Positions 7,558-15,827 of a stretch of 23,944 nt of DNA are shown here, piece after piece (within the stretch, counting starts at the first letter, position 1; every line of letters begins with the position of its first letter). The notes under the pieces were generated by a model that did not search any database, had not been told where the DNA came from, and saw only the letters and a list, made by a program, of their open reading frames with translations. The stretch comes from KBS-96 sp049585195 (GTDB taxonomy: Bacteria > Acidobacteriota > Terriglobia > Bryobacterales > Bryobacteraceae). Position numbers and translations under genes: made by a program. The stretch covers positions 1 to 23,944 of the forward strand of contig JBAUZG010000324.1 of assembly GCA_049585195.1 (NCBI GenBank), given 5' to 3'.

Positions 7558-9363
7558 ATGAGTGCGGTTTCTGAATCTCTAAACACGCGCAATATCGCCA
7601 TCATTGCGCACGTAGACCACGGAAAAACAACGCTGGTTGACGCGATGCTGCGGCAGACCGGAATTTTTCGCGTGAATGAAGAAGTGGTCGAGCGCGTGAT
7701 GGATTCGAACGAGCTCGAACGCGAGCGCGGCATCACGATTCTCGCGAAAACCACCGGCATTCGCTACCACGGCACGAAAATCAACATTGTCGACACGCCG
7801 GGCCACAGCGATTTCGGCGGCGAAGTCGAGCGCGCCCTGAAAATTGTCGATGGCGTGATGCTGCTTGTCGATGCGAGCGAAGGCCCTTTGCCGCAAACAC
7901 GCTACGTTTTGATGAAAGCGCTCGAAGCGAAGCTTCCGCCCATTCTGGTCATCAACAAAATCGATCGGCCGGACGCGCGTGTTCAGGAAGTATTGAACGA
8001 AGTTTACGATCTGTTCATCGATTTGGATGCCTCAGATGACCAGCTCGACTTTCCGATTGTTTATACGAATGGCAGAGCCGGCATCGCGAAACGCTCGCTC
8101 GAAGAGGATAGCGATAATCTGCGACCCTTGTTCGACGCCATCCTCGAGTACATTCCGCCGCCAAAAGGAGATCCGCACGTAACGCTGCAGGTATTGGTGG
8201 CGAATCTCGATTACAGCGACTACCTGGGGCGGCTCGCCATCGGTCGTGTGTTCAACGGCACGTTGCGTCACGGAGACGAGGTCGCGATCTCGAAGCTCGA
8301 CGGCTCCATTCACAAGACGCGCATCACGAAGCTCTATTCCTTCGAGGGTCTGAAGCGGGTGGATGAAACGGTGGCTAAGCCGGGCGATGTGCTGGCCATC
8401 GCAGGGGTCGAAGGCATCACGATCGGCGACACCGTTACCAGCGCCGAAACTCCAGAGCCGCTCCCACGCGTTCAGATCGACGAGCCAACCATCGCGATGA
8501 CCTTCACCATCAACAATTCGCCGTTCGCCGGCCGTGAGGGGCAGTTCGTTACATCGCGCAATTTAAGGGACCGTCTGGAAAAGGAACTGCTCACGAACGT
8601 ATCGATCCGCGTCGAAGAGGCGGGTGGTCCCGATGCGTTCAAGGTGATGGGCCGCGGCGAATTGCAGCTCGCCATCCTGATCGAGATGATGAGGCGCGAG
8701 GGTTATGAGCTGCAGGTGGGTAAACCTGAAATCCTGACGCGCACCATCGACGGCAAACTGCATGAGCCTCTCGAACTGCTGGTAATCGATTGCCCGGAAG
8801 AGTTCATCGGCGTAGTGATCGAGAAAATGGGGATTCGCAAAGGCAAGATGATCAAGATGGTGAATCACGGGTCCGGTCGAGTGCGCCTCGAGTTTCACGT
8901 GCCTTCGCGCGGTTTGATCGGTCTTCGCGGCGAAATGCTTACCGACACCAAAGGCACGGCGATTATGAATTCGCTGTTCCATGGCTACATCGAATGGCAG
9001 GGTGATATCGAAACGAGACCCACCGGATCGCTCGTGGCAGATCGCTCCGGCCTTGCCACAAGCTACGCCATCTACAATCTTCAAGAGCGCGGCGTGATTT
9101 TCATTGAACCCAGCGCGGAGATTTATGAGGGAATGATCGTCGGCGAAAACGCCCGAGCAAACGACCTGGACGTAAACATCGTCAAGGAAAAAAAGCTCAC
9201 CAACATGCGCGCGTCCACGTCCGATGACGCCATTCGCCTCGTTCCGCCGCGACTATTGAACCTCGAGCAGGCGATCGAATTTATCCGCGAAGACGAATAC
9301 GTCGAAATCACACCGAGATCGATTCGGTTGCGGAAGAAGATATTGAAGGCCAACCAGCGATAG
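7558..9363 (+). CDS. typA: Ribosome-associated GTPase TypA/BipA
   Basis: The 601-residue protein is a translational GTPase that binds the ribosome and supports 50S assembly and growth under stress and cold. All G motifs are present: AHVDHGKT at 17-24, RGIT at 57-60, DTPGH at 79-83 and NKID at 133-136. The EF-G-like domains II, III and V follow, with the BipA-specific C-terminal domain at the end. Length matches the E. coli protein (about 607). The start was chosen because MSAVSESLNTRNIAIIAHVD aligns with the family N-terminus. The ribosome site is weak (GGAA 9 bases upstream). The leader contains the REP2/REP3 inverted repeat, so expression may be influenced by it. The gene ends 29 bases from the stop of the convergent receptor gene. 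Confidence 0.97.
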   Translation: MSAVSESLNTRNIAIIAHVDHGKTTLVDAMLRQTGIFRVNEEVVERVMDSNELERERGITILAKTTGIRYHGTKINIVDTPGHSDFGGEVERALKIVDGVMLLVDASEGPLPQTRYVLMKALEAKLPPILVINKIDRPDARVQEVLNEVYDLFIDLDASDDQLDFPIVYTNGRAGIAKRSLEEDSDNLRPLFDAILEYIPPPKGDPHVTLQVLVANLDYSDYLGRLAIGRVFNGTLRHGDEVAISKLDGSIHKTRITKLYSFEGLKRVDETVAKPGDVLAIAGVEGITIGDTVTSAETPEPLPRVQIDEPTIAMTFTINNSPFAGREGQFVTSRNLRDRLEKELLTNVSIRVEEAGGPDAFKVMGRGELQLAILIEMMRREGYELQVGKPEILTRTIDGKLHEPLELLVIDCPEEFIGVVIEKMGIRKGKMIKMVNHGSGRVRLEFHVPSRGLIGLRGEMLTDTKGTAIMNSLFHGYIEWQGDIETRPTGSLVADRSGLATSYAIYNLQERGVIFIEPSAEIYEGMIVGENARANDLDVNIVKEKKLTNMRASTSDDAIRLVPPRLLNLEQAIEFIREDEYVEITPRSIRLRKKILKANQR

Positions 9364-9392
9364 CAGCTCGTTATAACGCGACCAACCAATGT

Positions 9393-12300
9393 TTAGAAGC
9401 GCAGCTTCAAAGCCACTTGAATCTGACGGTTCGAGCTTGTGCCGTCGGGTCGAGTCAGCGTCGTCGTCGAAATTCCGAACGTCCCCGGATCGGCAAGATC
9501 GTTGCCCGGCTGCGCGAATTGGACGCGATTGAACAGGTTATAGACTTCAAAACGTAGTTGCGCTTGCACGCGCTCGCCCAAGCTCTGCGTCTTGCTGAGA
9601 ACCACGTCCGTGTTAATGACCCCGGGACCGACAAATACGTTGCGGCCGAGATTTCCGGGACTACCAAACGGCGCTATGGCAAACGCCGTGATAGGTGGAC
9701 CCGTTTGGGTCCGGTCTGAGCCGGCAGGAATGGCGGTATTCCCAACCAAATCGGGCCGCGAACTGAGGCCCGTGTGCTCGGTATCCACGTTTCCGTAAAT
9801 GTCGAACGGCAGTCCACTTTGAAAGACTGAGATTCCGGCGAACTGCCAGCCTTCCAGAACCCTGCCCATAATTCCGCTGTTGGCGTACGCCTTCCCTTTT
9901 CCGACGGGAACGTCGAGAACATAATTTAAAACCAGGCGCTGCCTCTGGTCGAAATCGGAACTCCCGCGCTCTTCTTGCAAGTCGAACGAATTTCTGGGAA
10001 AGGAGCGGCCTCCCGCGCCAGGGTTCAAGGGATCGGGCGCATCGTCGATCGAGTGGGACCAGGTATAGGCCGCTTGAATCTGCATCCCATAGCTCAGCCG
10101 CTTATTCCAATTCGCTTGAAGCGAGTGATAGGTGGAGTTGCCGATGGACTTGATCACCGAAGGTTCGTAGAACGCGGTGTTGTTTGTGGTTGGATAGTTA
10201 AAATACAAAGCTGAAAACTGAAGGGCTGAGGGTGGCACGCCGGCGGCGATTTGGGCGTTTACCAGCGCCGGAATCGGCTGATTGCCGTTTACTACGCGGA
10301 ATTCATGATTGCCCTTTGACGCAACGTACGCGAGCTCGAGTGTGGACAGGCCGGGCAGTTCTTGCTGGACGCTGAAGTTCCAGCTCTGACTCACGGGCAT
10401 CTTCAAGTTGTGGTCGATAATAACCGGCTCGAGAAAGGCTCCATCGGTCACCGTCGCCGAAGTCGCGAGCGTTGGTAGAACCGGCGCGTTGGGCAGGGTT
10501 GTTTGAGGGGACACCGCAACGTCTTCAAGAAACGGCGGATTGCCTCCGGCGTTCTCAAATAGGTTGCCGAAGATGCGGTCATGAAAGATGCCGTACCCCG
10601 CACGAATCGCGGTCTTTCCTTTCGAGAACGGATCCCAACTAAACCCGAAGCGAGGCTCAAAATTCAACGGATCGTTGTTATAGAGGTTCTTGGTGGCGCC
10701 CGAACCAATCAAGCTGAAGGTGAAGGGTGAAAAACCGGCTGGGTTCTGGAACAGATTGGAAAGCTCTCCGTTGCGCTCGAAAGGCACGCCGTTGAATTGA
10801 TAGCGCAATCCATAGCTCAGCGTAAGATTGGGCCACACTTTCCAGATGTCCTGCGCAAACTCGGCATATTCATGCTGCACATAGTGCCGGTAATCGACCG
10901 CTGTACGGTCGCCCGCGAGATTGAAAAACTGCGCCTGGTTCTGTTCGGCCACAAATCCTAGCAGGCCCGCCGCGAGGTCTTGAAATTGCACGCTCCCGCA
11001 GCCGCTGTTGGTAGTGGGATTACAAGGATTCGCGGGATCGAGGTTCACGATTGGCTGGCCCAGCAGCGAGAACGCATCGAAATTGTAAAGGGTCCTGGAC
11101 GAGAATGCGTCATAGCCGTTCTCAAAGACATACCGGAACTCGGCGCCGAATTTAAAACTGTGATTGCCTTTCACCCATGCGAGTCCGTCGTTAAGGCTCC
11201 AGGTGCCGGTACGCCGCATTTGCCCGTCGCTGTCGCCTAGCTCGCCGCAACCGATGACGGGGATGCCGGAAAGAGCGTAATCGCTGCCGTTTCCGAACGG
11301 ATCGATGTTCCCCAGCGCATCAAACTGTTGGTATCCGCCGCAGTTGAAGTTGTCTGTCGGACGGTTCACGCCCGCGGTGAACTGGTTGACAAGCGAAGGA
11401 CGAAGGGTCGAGATCAAGTTCGCCGATATCGAATGAACCTGCTCCGCGGTTCCTGTCGCTCCAAGGCCGGGTGCAATTTCATCGTGAAAGGCGTCGGGAT
11501 CACTTTGCCCGCCGTAGGAATAGCGGATGAAAAAACTCTCGTTTTCAGTGAAGCGGTGATCGAGTTTGAATGTGGTCGCAGCGGAGTTCAGGCGCGAGGT
11601 GCTGGGGAACCGGTAGATGCCTCGGACATCATCCACACTTTCGCCGTTCGGGTTGGGAAGAAGGGCCAAGGCCTTCTGAATGGTGGGATCGAGAGGAAGC
11701 CCCAGAACATTATTCGGCGAGCCAGGATCGCGCAGATCCACCGGGTAGCCATCGAATGTGAATACTCCGGATTTGAACGCGGCCGTAGGCACAATGGATG
11801 CCTCGGTCAGGGTGGTGCGGAAGCGCTGGTATTCAGTGTTGACGAAGAAGAAGGTTTTGTCTTTTTTGATAGGGCCGCCTAGCGACCAGCCAAAATCGTT
11901 CCGCACAAATGGATTCTCGGGATTGGGCTTAGTGTTGAAGTAGTCGCGAGCCGCGAGCGCGCTGTAGCGCCCGAACCAATACGCATCGCCATGCAGCTGG
12001 TTCGAGCCGCTCCGCGAGATGACGTCGATGATCGCGCCGGTATTGCGGCCAAACTCCGGCAGAAAATTGCTACTAATGACGCGGAATTCCTGGGTGGATT
12101 CAGGGTTGAGGGAGACCAGGCCAGCCGGGGCGCCTGGCACCGATGTGTCGTTGTTGTCGGCTCCATCGAGCAGAAAATTGTTGTTGCGTTCCCGCGATCC
12201 ATTCACCGCGAATCCGCCCAGGGCAGAATTGGTCTGCACAACGCCGGGGGACAGCGAAACGAGCGAGTAGGGATCGCGCACCAGCAAAGGAAGAGCGAGA

Positions 12301-12731
12301 ATGCGGCGGGAATCGATGACGGTGCTCGACTGATCATCTTCCAAGTCAACTGGCGCGACAGCATCGCCGCGAACGGTGAGGACTTGAGAATACGGACCCA
12401 CCTGCAGACGGGGATTGAGCGTAAGCGCCTGGTCCACGGTCAGCTCCACATTCCGAAACTCATAGGTCGCAAACCCTTTCTTTCGGACCGAGACGTCGTA
12501 TCTTCCGGGCGTCAGAGCGGGGAGGGAGAATGTACCCGAAGCAGAGCTTTCCGTGGATCTAAGGCCGCCATCGGCGAGGTTGTTCAGCGAGACCTCGGCC
12601 GATGGCACGGCGGCTCCGCTTACGTCGGTGACGGTGCCGGAAACCGCCGCCGTTTGCGCTTTGAGCAGAGCTGAACTGAAAAGGGCAAACGTCAAAACGC
12701 ACGACCACGCGGCATGCCGGCACAGAGTCAT
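9393..12731 (-). CDS. Oar-like TonB-dependent outer-membrane receptor with carboxypeptidase-regulatory domain
   Basis: The 1112-residue protein has a signal peptide (residues 1-25, ...CVLTFALFSSALLKA). A carboxypeptidase-D regulatory-like beta-sandwich follows (~27-107; AAVSGTVTDVSGAAVPSAEV, ALTPGRYDVSVRKKGFATYE). A plug domain comes next (~115-230; LLDGADNND, NTGAIIDVISRSGSNQLHGD), then a long beta-barrel ending in a terminal phenylalanine (QIQVALKLRF), the usual signal for BAM insertion. Acidobacteria carry many such receptors, thought to import oligosaccharides or other large substrates using TonB energy. The substrate cannot be read here. The gene stands alone, with no transporter, enzyme or sigma/anti-sigma partner beside it. 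The start at 12731 is preceded by purine-rich AGGGAAG. Upstream on the same strand, TTGATC and TAAATT with 18 bases between form a weak promoter candidate. Confidence 0.9.
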   Translation of the reverse strand: MTLCRHAAWSCVLTFALFSSALLKAQTAAVSGTVTDVSGAAVPSAEVSLNNLADGGLRSTESSASGTFSLPALTPGRYDVSVRKKGFATYEFRNVELTVDQALTLNPRLQVGPYSQVLTVRGDAVAPVDLEDDQSSTVIDSRRILALPLLVRDPYSLVSLSPGVVQTNSALGGFAVNGSRERNNNFLLDGADNNDTSVPGAPAGLVSLNPESTQEFRVISSNFLPEFGRNTGAIIDVISRSGSNQLHGDAYWFGRYSALAARDYFNTKPNPENPFVRNDFGWSLGGPIKKDKTFFFVNTEYQRFRTTLTEASIVPTAAFKSGVFTFDGYPVDLRDPGSPNNVLGLPLDPTIQKALALLPNPNGESVDDVRGIYRFPSTSRLNSAATTFKLDHRFTENESFFIRYSYGGQSDPDAFHDEIAPGLGATGTAEQVHSISANLISTLRPSLVNQFTAGVNRPTDNFNCGGYQQFDALGNIDPFGNGSDYALSGIPVIGCGELGDSDGQMRRTGTWSLNDGLAWVKGNHSFKFGAEFRYVFENGYDAFSSRTLYNFDAFSLLGQPIVNLDPANPCNPTTNSGCGSVQFQDLAAGLLGFVAEQNQAQFFNLAGDRTAVDYRHYVQHEYAEFAQDIWKVWPNLTLSYGLRYQFNGVPFERNGELSNLFQNPAGFSPFTFSLIGSGATKNLYNNDPLNFEPRFGFSWDPFSKGKTAIRAGYGIFHDRIFGNLFENAGGNPPFLEDVAVSPQTTLPNAPVLPTLATSATVTDGAFLEPVIIDHNLKMPVSQSWNFSVQQELPGLSTLELAYVASKGNHEFRVVNGNQPIPALVNAQIAAGVPPSALQFSALYFNYPTTNNTAFYEPSVIKSIGNSTYHSLQANWNKRLSYGMQIQAAYTWSHSIDDAPDPLNPGAGGRSFPRNSFDLQEERGSSDFDQRQRLVLNYVLDVPVGKGKAYANSGIMGRVLEGWQFAGISVFQSGLPFDIYGNVDTEHTGLSSRPDLVGNTAIPAGSDRTQTGPPITAFAIAPFGSPGNLGRNVFVGPGVINTDVVLSKTQSLGERVQAQLRFEVYNLFNRVQFAQPGNDLADPGTFGISTTTLTRPDGTSSNRQIQVALKLRF

Positions 12732-12914
12732 TCCGCTGCTTCCCTTCCCTTTTCGCTATTTGCTATGTCAGCCGATTTTTAGCTGAGAATTTACTTGAAA
12801 CGAAAGAATACGATCAAAATGGCAACTGGTTCCCTGTAATATACCTTAAAAATGCTTTGGGGGTATTAGAGAGCCGGACAGGCAAACTCAGCGAATCCAG
12901 CACACGCGGATACT

Positions 12915-12981
12915 GGTGCCACATAAAGTGCATGCGGATTGACCCTTCAGTGTGCATAACAAAGATACAATGCGTGGCACC
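12915..12981. promoter_or_regulatory. Spaced inverted repeat, candidate operator of the toxin-antitoxin operon
   Basis: GGTGCCAC (12915-12922) and GTGGCACC (12974-12981) are perfect inverted 8-base sequences 51 bases apart, upstream of the antitoxin start. Two GTGCAT direct repeats lie between them. Ribbon-helix-helix antitoxins usually repress their own promoters by binding such sites. The role here is inferred. Confidence 0.35.
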
Positions 12982-12988
12982 GGACGAT

Positions 12989-12997
12989 TGCTATACT
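12989..12997 (+). promoter_or_regulatory. Extended -10 promoter candidate for the toxin-antitoxin operon
   Basis: TGCTATACT is a good extended -10 element (TGN followed by TATACT) 22 bases before the antitoxin ATG. It has no good -35 at normal spacing, which extended -10 promoters tolerate. The transcript leader would be short, with AGGAAAAAGG as ribosome site. Confidence 0.45.
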
Positions 12998-13019
12998 GGG
13001 CCAGGAAAAAGGCACGAAC

Positions 13020-13322
13020 ATGGCGACGCATAAGAAAAAGGCGGGGAAACGAAAGGGCAGGCCCACGGCGGCTAACCGTGGAGGCCGTACGAAACGGGTT
13101 GTCGTTCAATTCCCCATGTCTCTATACGAAGAAGCGCGCATGGCAATCAAGGAGCTTCATACCAGTCAAGCCGATTTGATCCGGTCGGCCGTGAAGCGTT
13201 TTCTCGAAGAACGAAGACAAAGAAAGCTCGAGGAGGCCCTGGCCCAGGGTTACATCGCAAATGCGAAGTTAAGCGCCAGAATCAACGAAGAATTTGCATT
13301 CGCCGACTCTGAAGTGGTTTAG
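13020..13322 (+). CDS. Ribbon-helix-helix antitoxin (MazE-like) of a type II toxin-antitoxin pair
   Basis: A 100-residue basic protein. The first ~25 residues are Lys/Arg/Gly-rich (HKKKAGKRKGRP). Residues ~25-65 fit a ribbon-helix-helix DNA-binding fold: strand RVVVQFP, helix SLYEEARMAIKEL, then SQADLIRSAVKRFLEERR. The C-terminal part (LAQGYIANAKLSARINEEFA) resembles the toxin-binding tail of antitoxins paired with MazF. The stop codon directly abuts the toxin ATG, implying tight co-translation. It should neutralise the toxin and repress the operon. A clear AGGAAAAAGG ribosome site precedes the ATG. Confidence 0.82.
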   Translation: MATHKKKAGKRKGRPTAANRGGRTKRVVVQFPMSLYEEARMAIKELHTSQADLIRSAVKRFLEERRQRKLEEALAQGYIANAKLSARINEEFAFADSEVV

Positions 13323-13676
13323 ATGCCCGGCAAGGTAACGCGTGGCGAAGTGGTTGAAGTGAACTTGGATCCAACTGTTGGGACGGAAGTGAAGAAAACA
13401 CGCCCTTGTGTCATTGTGCAGAATGATGTGGGCAACAGGTTCTCGCCAAGAACGATCATCGTACCGGTCACAGACGCAGAGCATGTCGCAAAGCCCTTCC
13501 CGGTTTGCGTTCCGCTGTCAAGAGGAAGTGGAGGACTGACAAAAGACAGCGTCGCTTTGTGTGACCAAATTCGAGCCATCGATGAGAGCCGAATTGTGAG
13601 GTCTCTCGGCCGTCTCACGCCAGCCCAGATGGAACGAGTGGATGCGGCGCTGAGAATCAGCCTCGGACTCAAGTAG
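13323..13676 (+). CDS. mazF: MazF/PemK-family mRNA-cleaving toxin
   Basis: A 117-residue protein of normal MazF length. The signature is plain: RGEVVEVNLDPTVGTEVKKT then RPCVIVQNDVGN, followed by SPRTIIVPVTD. R27 and T50 occupy the positions expected of the catalytic arginine and serine/threonine in this family. MazF proteins cut single-stranded mRNA, sometimes rRNA or tRNA, at short motifs; the target motif is not predictable here. Its ATG follows the antitoxin stop with no gap. The rplM promoter starts only 20 bases after its stop, so read-through from this operon into the ribosomal protein genes is possible. Confidence 0.92.
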   Translation: MPGKVTRGEVVEVNLDPTVGTEVKKTRPCVIVQNDVGNRFSPRTIIVPVTDAEHVAKPFPVCVPLSRGSGGLTKDSVALCDQIRAIDESRIVRSLGRLTPAQMERVDAALRISLGLK

Positions 13677-13695
13677 ATGAAGCCATACCTGCCGT

Positions 13696-13725
13696 TTGAC
13701 TCTTTTATATCCAATTAGCTACGAT
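13696..13725 (+). promoter_or_regulatory. Promoter candidate for the rplM translation operon
   Basis: TTGACT (13696-13701) and TACGAT (13720-13725) are separated by 18 bases and lie 41 bases before the rplM start, in an AT-rich stretch. This is a good sigma-70-type match. Confidence 0.55.
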
Positions 13726-13766
13726 AAAGTGTTTCGAGTTTTCGAGATAAAGAGAGAAGTCTGTCC

Positions 13767-14213
13767 ATGCGTAGCGAAGTTCCATCCAAGCACGAGGTCA
13801 GCCGTGCTTGGCATGTGATCGATGCCGAAGGAGCCGTGCTGGGAAGAGTGGCCAGCCGCGCCGCGACGATTTTGATGGGCAAACACAAGCCGATCTATAC
13901 GCCGCATCTCGATACGGGCGACCACGTAATCATTGTCAACGCGGCGAAGGTGAAGCTCACGGGCGGCAAGGAAAACCAGAAGATATACAGGCGCCACACG
14001 GGTTATCCAGGCGGCTTGATTGAAACGGGAGCCAGCAGGTTGCGTGCGACGCGTCCTGCGAGGATGGTCGAGCTGGCGGTGTCGGGAATGCTGCCTAAAA
14101 CGAAACTCGGCAAGCAGATGTACCGCAAGCTGAAGGTGTACGCCGATCAACAGCATCCCCATCAGGCGCAGAAGCCGCAAGCGCTCGACTTGGGCAAGGA
14201 AGCGAGAAGGTGA
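13767..14213 (+). CDS. rplM: 50S ribosomal protein L13
   Basis: The 148-residue protein carries the L13 features WHVIDAEGAVLGRVASRAA, the GDHVIIVNAAKVKLTGGK block, YRRHTGYPGGL and AVSGMLPKTKLGKQMYRKLK. It binds 23S rRNA early in 50S assembly. GAGAGAAG provides the ribosome site. It heads the translation cluster and is 25 bases from rpsI, the usual rplM-rpsI pair. Slightly longer than E. coli L13 (142), with a basic C-terminal end. Confidence 0.97.
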   Translation: MRSEVPSKHEVSRAWHVIDAEGAVLGRVASRAATILMGKHKPIYTPHLDTGDHVIIVNAAKVKLTGGKENQKIYRRHTGYPGGLIETGASRLRATRPARMVELAVSGMLPKTKLGKQMYRKLKVYADQQHPHQAQKPQALDLGKEARR

Positions 14214-14238
14214 AACGGGAAATCGAGGAAGGAAGTTA

Positions 14239-14637
14239 GTGCCAGCGAAGTTGATTCAACATCTGGGAACCGGACGGCGCAAGACCGCCACTGCGCGGGT
14301 CTTTCTGCGCGCCGGCAAGGGGCAAATTACAGTCAATCACCGGCCGTTCGACAATTATTTCGTGAGCGAGTCGGCTCGCGTCTACGTCCGGCAGCCGTTG
14401 CTGGCGACGGAAACAGCGGACAAGTTCGACGTTTTGATTTTGGCAAATGGCGGAGGCATCACCGGGCAGTCAGGGGCTTGCCGGTTGGGCATCGCCCGAG
14501 CCTTGGTAGAGTATAATCCCGAGCTGCGCAGCAAGCTGAAGCAACTCGGATTTCTGACGCGCGACGCTCGCGCGCATGAGCGAAAGAAGTACGGTCAAAA
14601 GGGAGCGCGCAAGCGTTTTCAGTTCTCCAAGCGATAA
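14239..14637 (+). CDS. rpsI: 30S ribosomal protein S9
   Basis: The 132-residue protein shows the S9 core GTGRRKTATARVFLRAGKG, the GGGITGQSGACRLGIARAL motif and the conserved C-terminal tail ending FQFSKR, whose last residues reach the ribosomal P site and contact tRNA. It starts with GTG, preceded by AAGGAAG, and is co-transcribed with rplM. Confidence 0.97.
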   Translation: MPAKLIQHLGTGRRKTATARVFLRAGKGQITVNHRPFDNYFVSESARVYVRQPLLATETADKFDVLILANGGGITGQSGACRLGIARALVEYNPELRSKLKQLGFLTRDARAHERKKYGQKGARKRFQFSKR

Positions 14638-14673
14638 CCGCTGTTCTTCCGTTCAAAACATCAACCCGTGCAG

Positions 14674-14694
14674 CAGACGGCCTCGCGCCGCCTG
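14674..14694 (+). terminator. Hairpin in the rpsI-rpsB spacer
   Basis: CAGACGGC and GCCGCCTG can pair over eight positions with one A/C mismatch around a CTCGC loop. No clear T-run follows (TTGTCC), so it is more likely an attenuator or leader structure than a strong terminator. The 167-base spacer (14638-14804) holds no gene; S2 leaders in other bacteria are often autoregulated. Confidence 0.35.
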
Positions 14695-14804
14695 TTGTCC
14701 GACCGGGCTCTGAATCGGCTGCGCAAATTCCGCTTTGGGCCGCGTAGTCCGTTTCGGGGTCCGCAACGGTGGCTCGTTCCCACCCGGATCGTTAAGGAGG
14801 CAAT

Positions 14805-15701
14805 TTGCCGTCAATCTCAATGAAGGAACTGCTCGAAGCAGGCGTTCACTTCGGGCACCAGACCAAGCGCTGGAATCCAAAGATGAAGGAATACATCTTT
14901 GGCGAACGTAATGGCATTTACATCATCGATCTGCAAAAGACGCTGAAGCTGTTCAAGGACGCGATGCGGTTTGTTGGCGAGATGTCGGCACAAGGCAAGA
15001 CGGTACTCTTCGTAGGGACAAAGCGCCAGGCACAGGAAGCGATCGCTGAAGAAGCGGCTCGAGCAGGCCAGTTTTACGTAAATCAGCGCTGGCTCGGCGG
15101 CCTCCTTACCAACATGGTGACGGTGCAGCGCTCAATCAAACGCCTGAAGGACCTGGATGCAATGGCTTCGGATTCCGGATACGAAGGGCGCGCGAAGAAA
15201 GAAATCGGCCGCCTGGAGCGCGAGCGGAAACATCTACAGCAGAATCTTGCCGGCATCAAGGACATGGCCGGTCTGCCTGATCTCATGTTCGTGATCGATT
15301 CGAACAAAGAAGCTATCGCCGTGAAGGAAGCGCGAAAGCTCGGCATCCCGGTCGTCGGCGTGGTTGACACGAACTGCGATCCTGACGAGGTGGATTACGT
15401 CATTCCCGGCAATGATGACGCTCTACGCGCCATCCGCTTGTTTACTCAAAAAATTGCGGATGCTGTCGTAGAGGGTCGTAATCTCACGACCGAGCAGGAG
15501 TTCACTTCGGAGAAATTGGTCAGCGAGGAAAGCGCGGCTGACGAGACACCGGCCGAATACACCCAATATCTCGATCCGAAGTACGCTGAACAGCTCATTT
15601 CCGAGAGCATGGCAACCGTCGAGGAGCCGGAAGAACTTCCCCGGAAAGGCCCCGGAAGCGAAGCCGTGGAAGAGCTGGCGGACACGGTTCGGGAACAGTA
15701 G
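14805..15701 (+). CDS. rpsB: 30S ribosomal protein S2
   Basis: The 298-residue protein is S2, which joins the 30S late and helps hold S1. Motifs are MKELLEAGVHFGHQTKRWNP, GKTVLFVGTKRQAQEA, NQRWLGGLLTN and DLMFVIDSNKEAIAVKEARK. A TTG start is chosen: a perfect AAGGAGG lies four bases upstream (14794-14800), and MPSISM aligns with the usual N-terminus. The in-frame ATG at 14820 would be 19 bases from that site. It is about 55 residues longer than E. coli S2 because of an acidic tail (residues ~240-298, EESAADETPAEY, VEEPEELP). Confidence 0.96.
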   Translation: MPSISMKELLEAGVHFGHQTKRWNPKMKEYIFGERNGIYIIDLQKTLKLFKDAMRFVGEMSAQGKTVLFVGTKRQAQEAIAEEAARAGQFYVNQRWLGGLLTNMVTVQRSIKRLKDLDAMASDSGYEGRAKKEIGRLERERKHLQQNLAGIKDMAGLPDLMFVIDSNKEAIAVKEARKLGIPVVGVVDTNCDPDEVDYVIPGNDDALRAIRLFTQKIADAVVEGRNLTTEQEFTSEKLVSEESAADETPAEYTQYLDPKYAEQLISESMATVEEPEELPRKGPGSEAVEELADTVREQ

Positions 15702-15730
15702 AAGTCAGGCACGCGAGATTAGAGCGGACA

Positions 15731-15779
15731 AAGCGCGTCTTCTAGAGGGGCGCGCTTGCGCAACTCGCTTGAGTCGCGC
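15731..15779 (+). terminator. Two adjacent hairpins in the rpsB-tsf spacer
   Basis: The first stem pairs AAGCGCG (15731-15737) with CGCGCTT (15751-15757), 7 perfect base pairs. The second follows with no gap: GCGCAACTC (15758-15766), loop GCTT, then GAGTCGCGC (15771-15779), 9 positions with one mismatch. No T-run follows. A partial terminator or RNA-processing structure between rpsB and tsf fits the known imbalance between these products in other bacteria; its action here is inferred. Confidence 0.45.
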
Positions 15780-15827
15780 ACAACGGCACCCACCGCCTGT
15801 GCGCTTGTGTAGGGTGAGGAATGGAGA

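Larger units (their letters stand above)
12732..13019. other. Divergent intergenic region, receptor / mazEF-type pair
   Basis: This 288-base region is more AT-rich than its surroundings and holds no convincing gene. It contains a short hairpin in the receptor leader (TCAGC at 12768-12772 with GCTGA at 12782-12786), and the promoter and inverted repeat of the toxin-antitoxin operon described separately. Confidence 0.6.

Noticed and set aside
8563..9084. Minus-strand open frame of 173 codons within typA
   Set aside because: Antisense shadow of a highly conserved gene.
9364..9392. CGTTATAACG palindrome between typA and the receptor gene as a terminator
   Set aside because: Only five base pairs with no loop and no T-run; too weak to call.
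11328..11882. Plus-strand open frame antisense to the TonB receptor
   Set aside because: Overlaps a clear receptor gene completely, with no ribosome site or recognisable motif.
12768..12786. TCAGC/GCTGA hairpin in the receptor leader as a riboswitch
   Set aside because: A five-pair stem alone is common by chance and no known riboswitch motif surrounds it.
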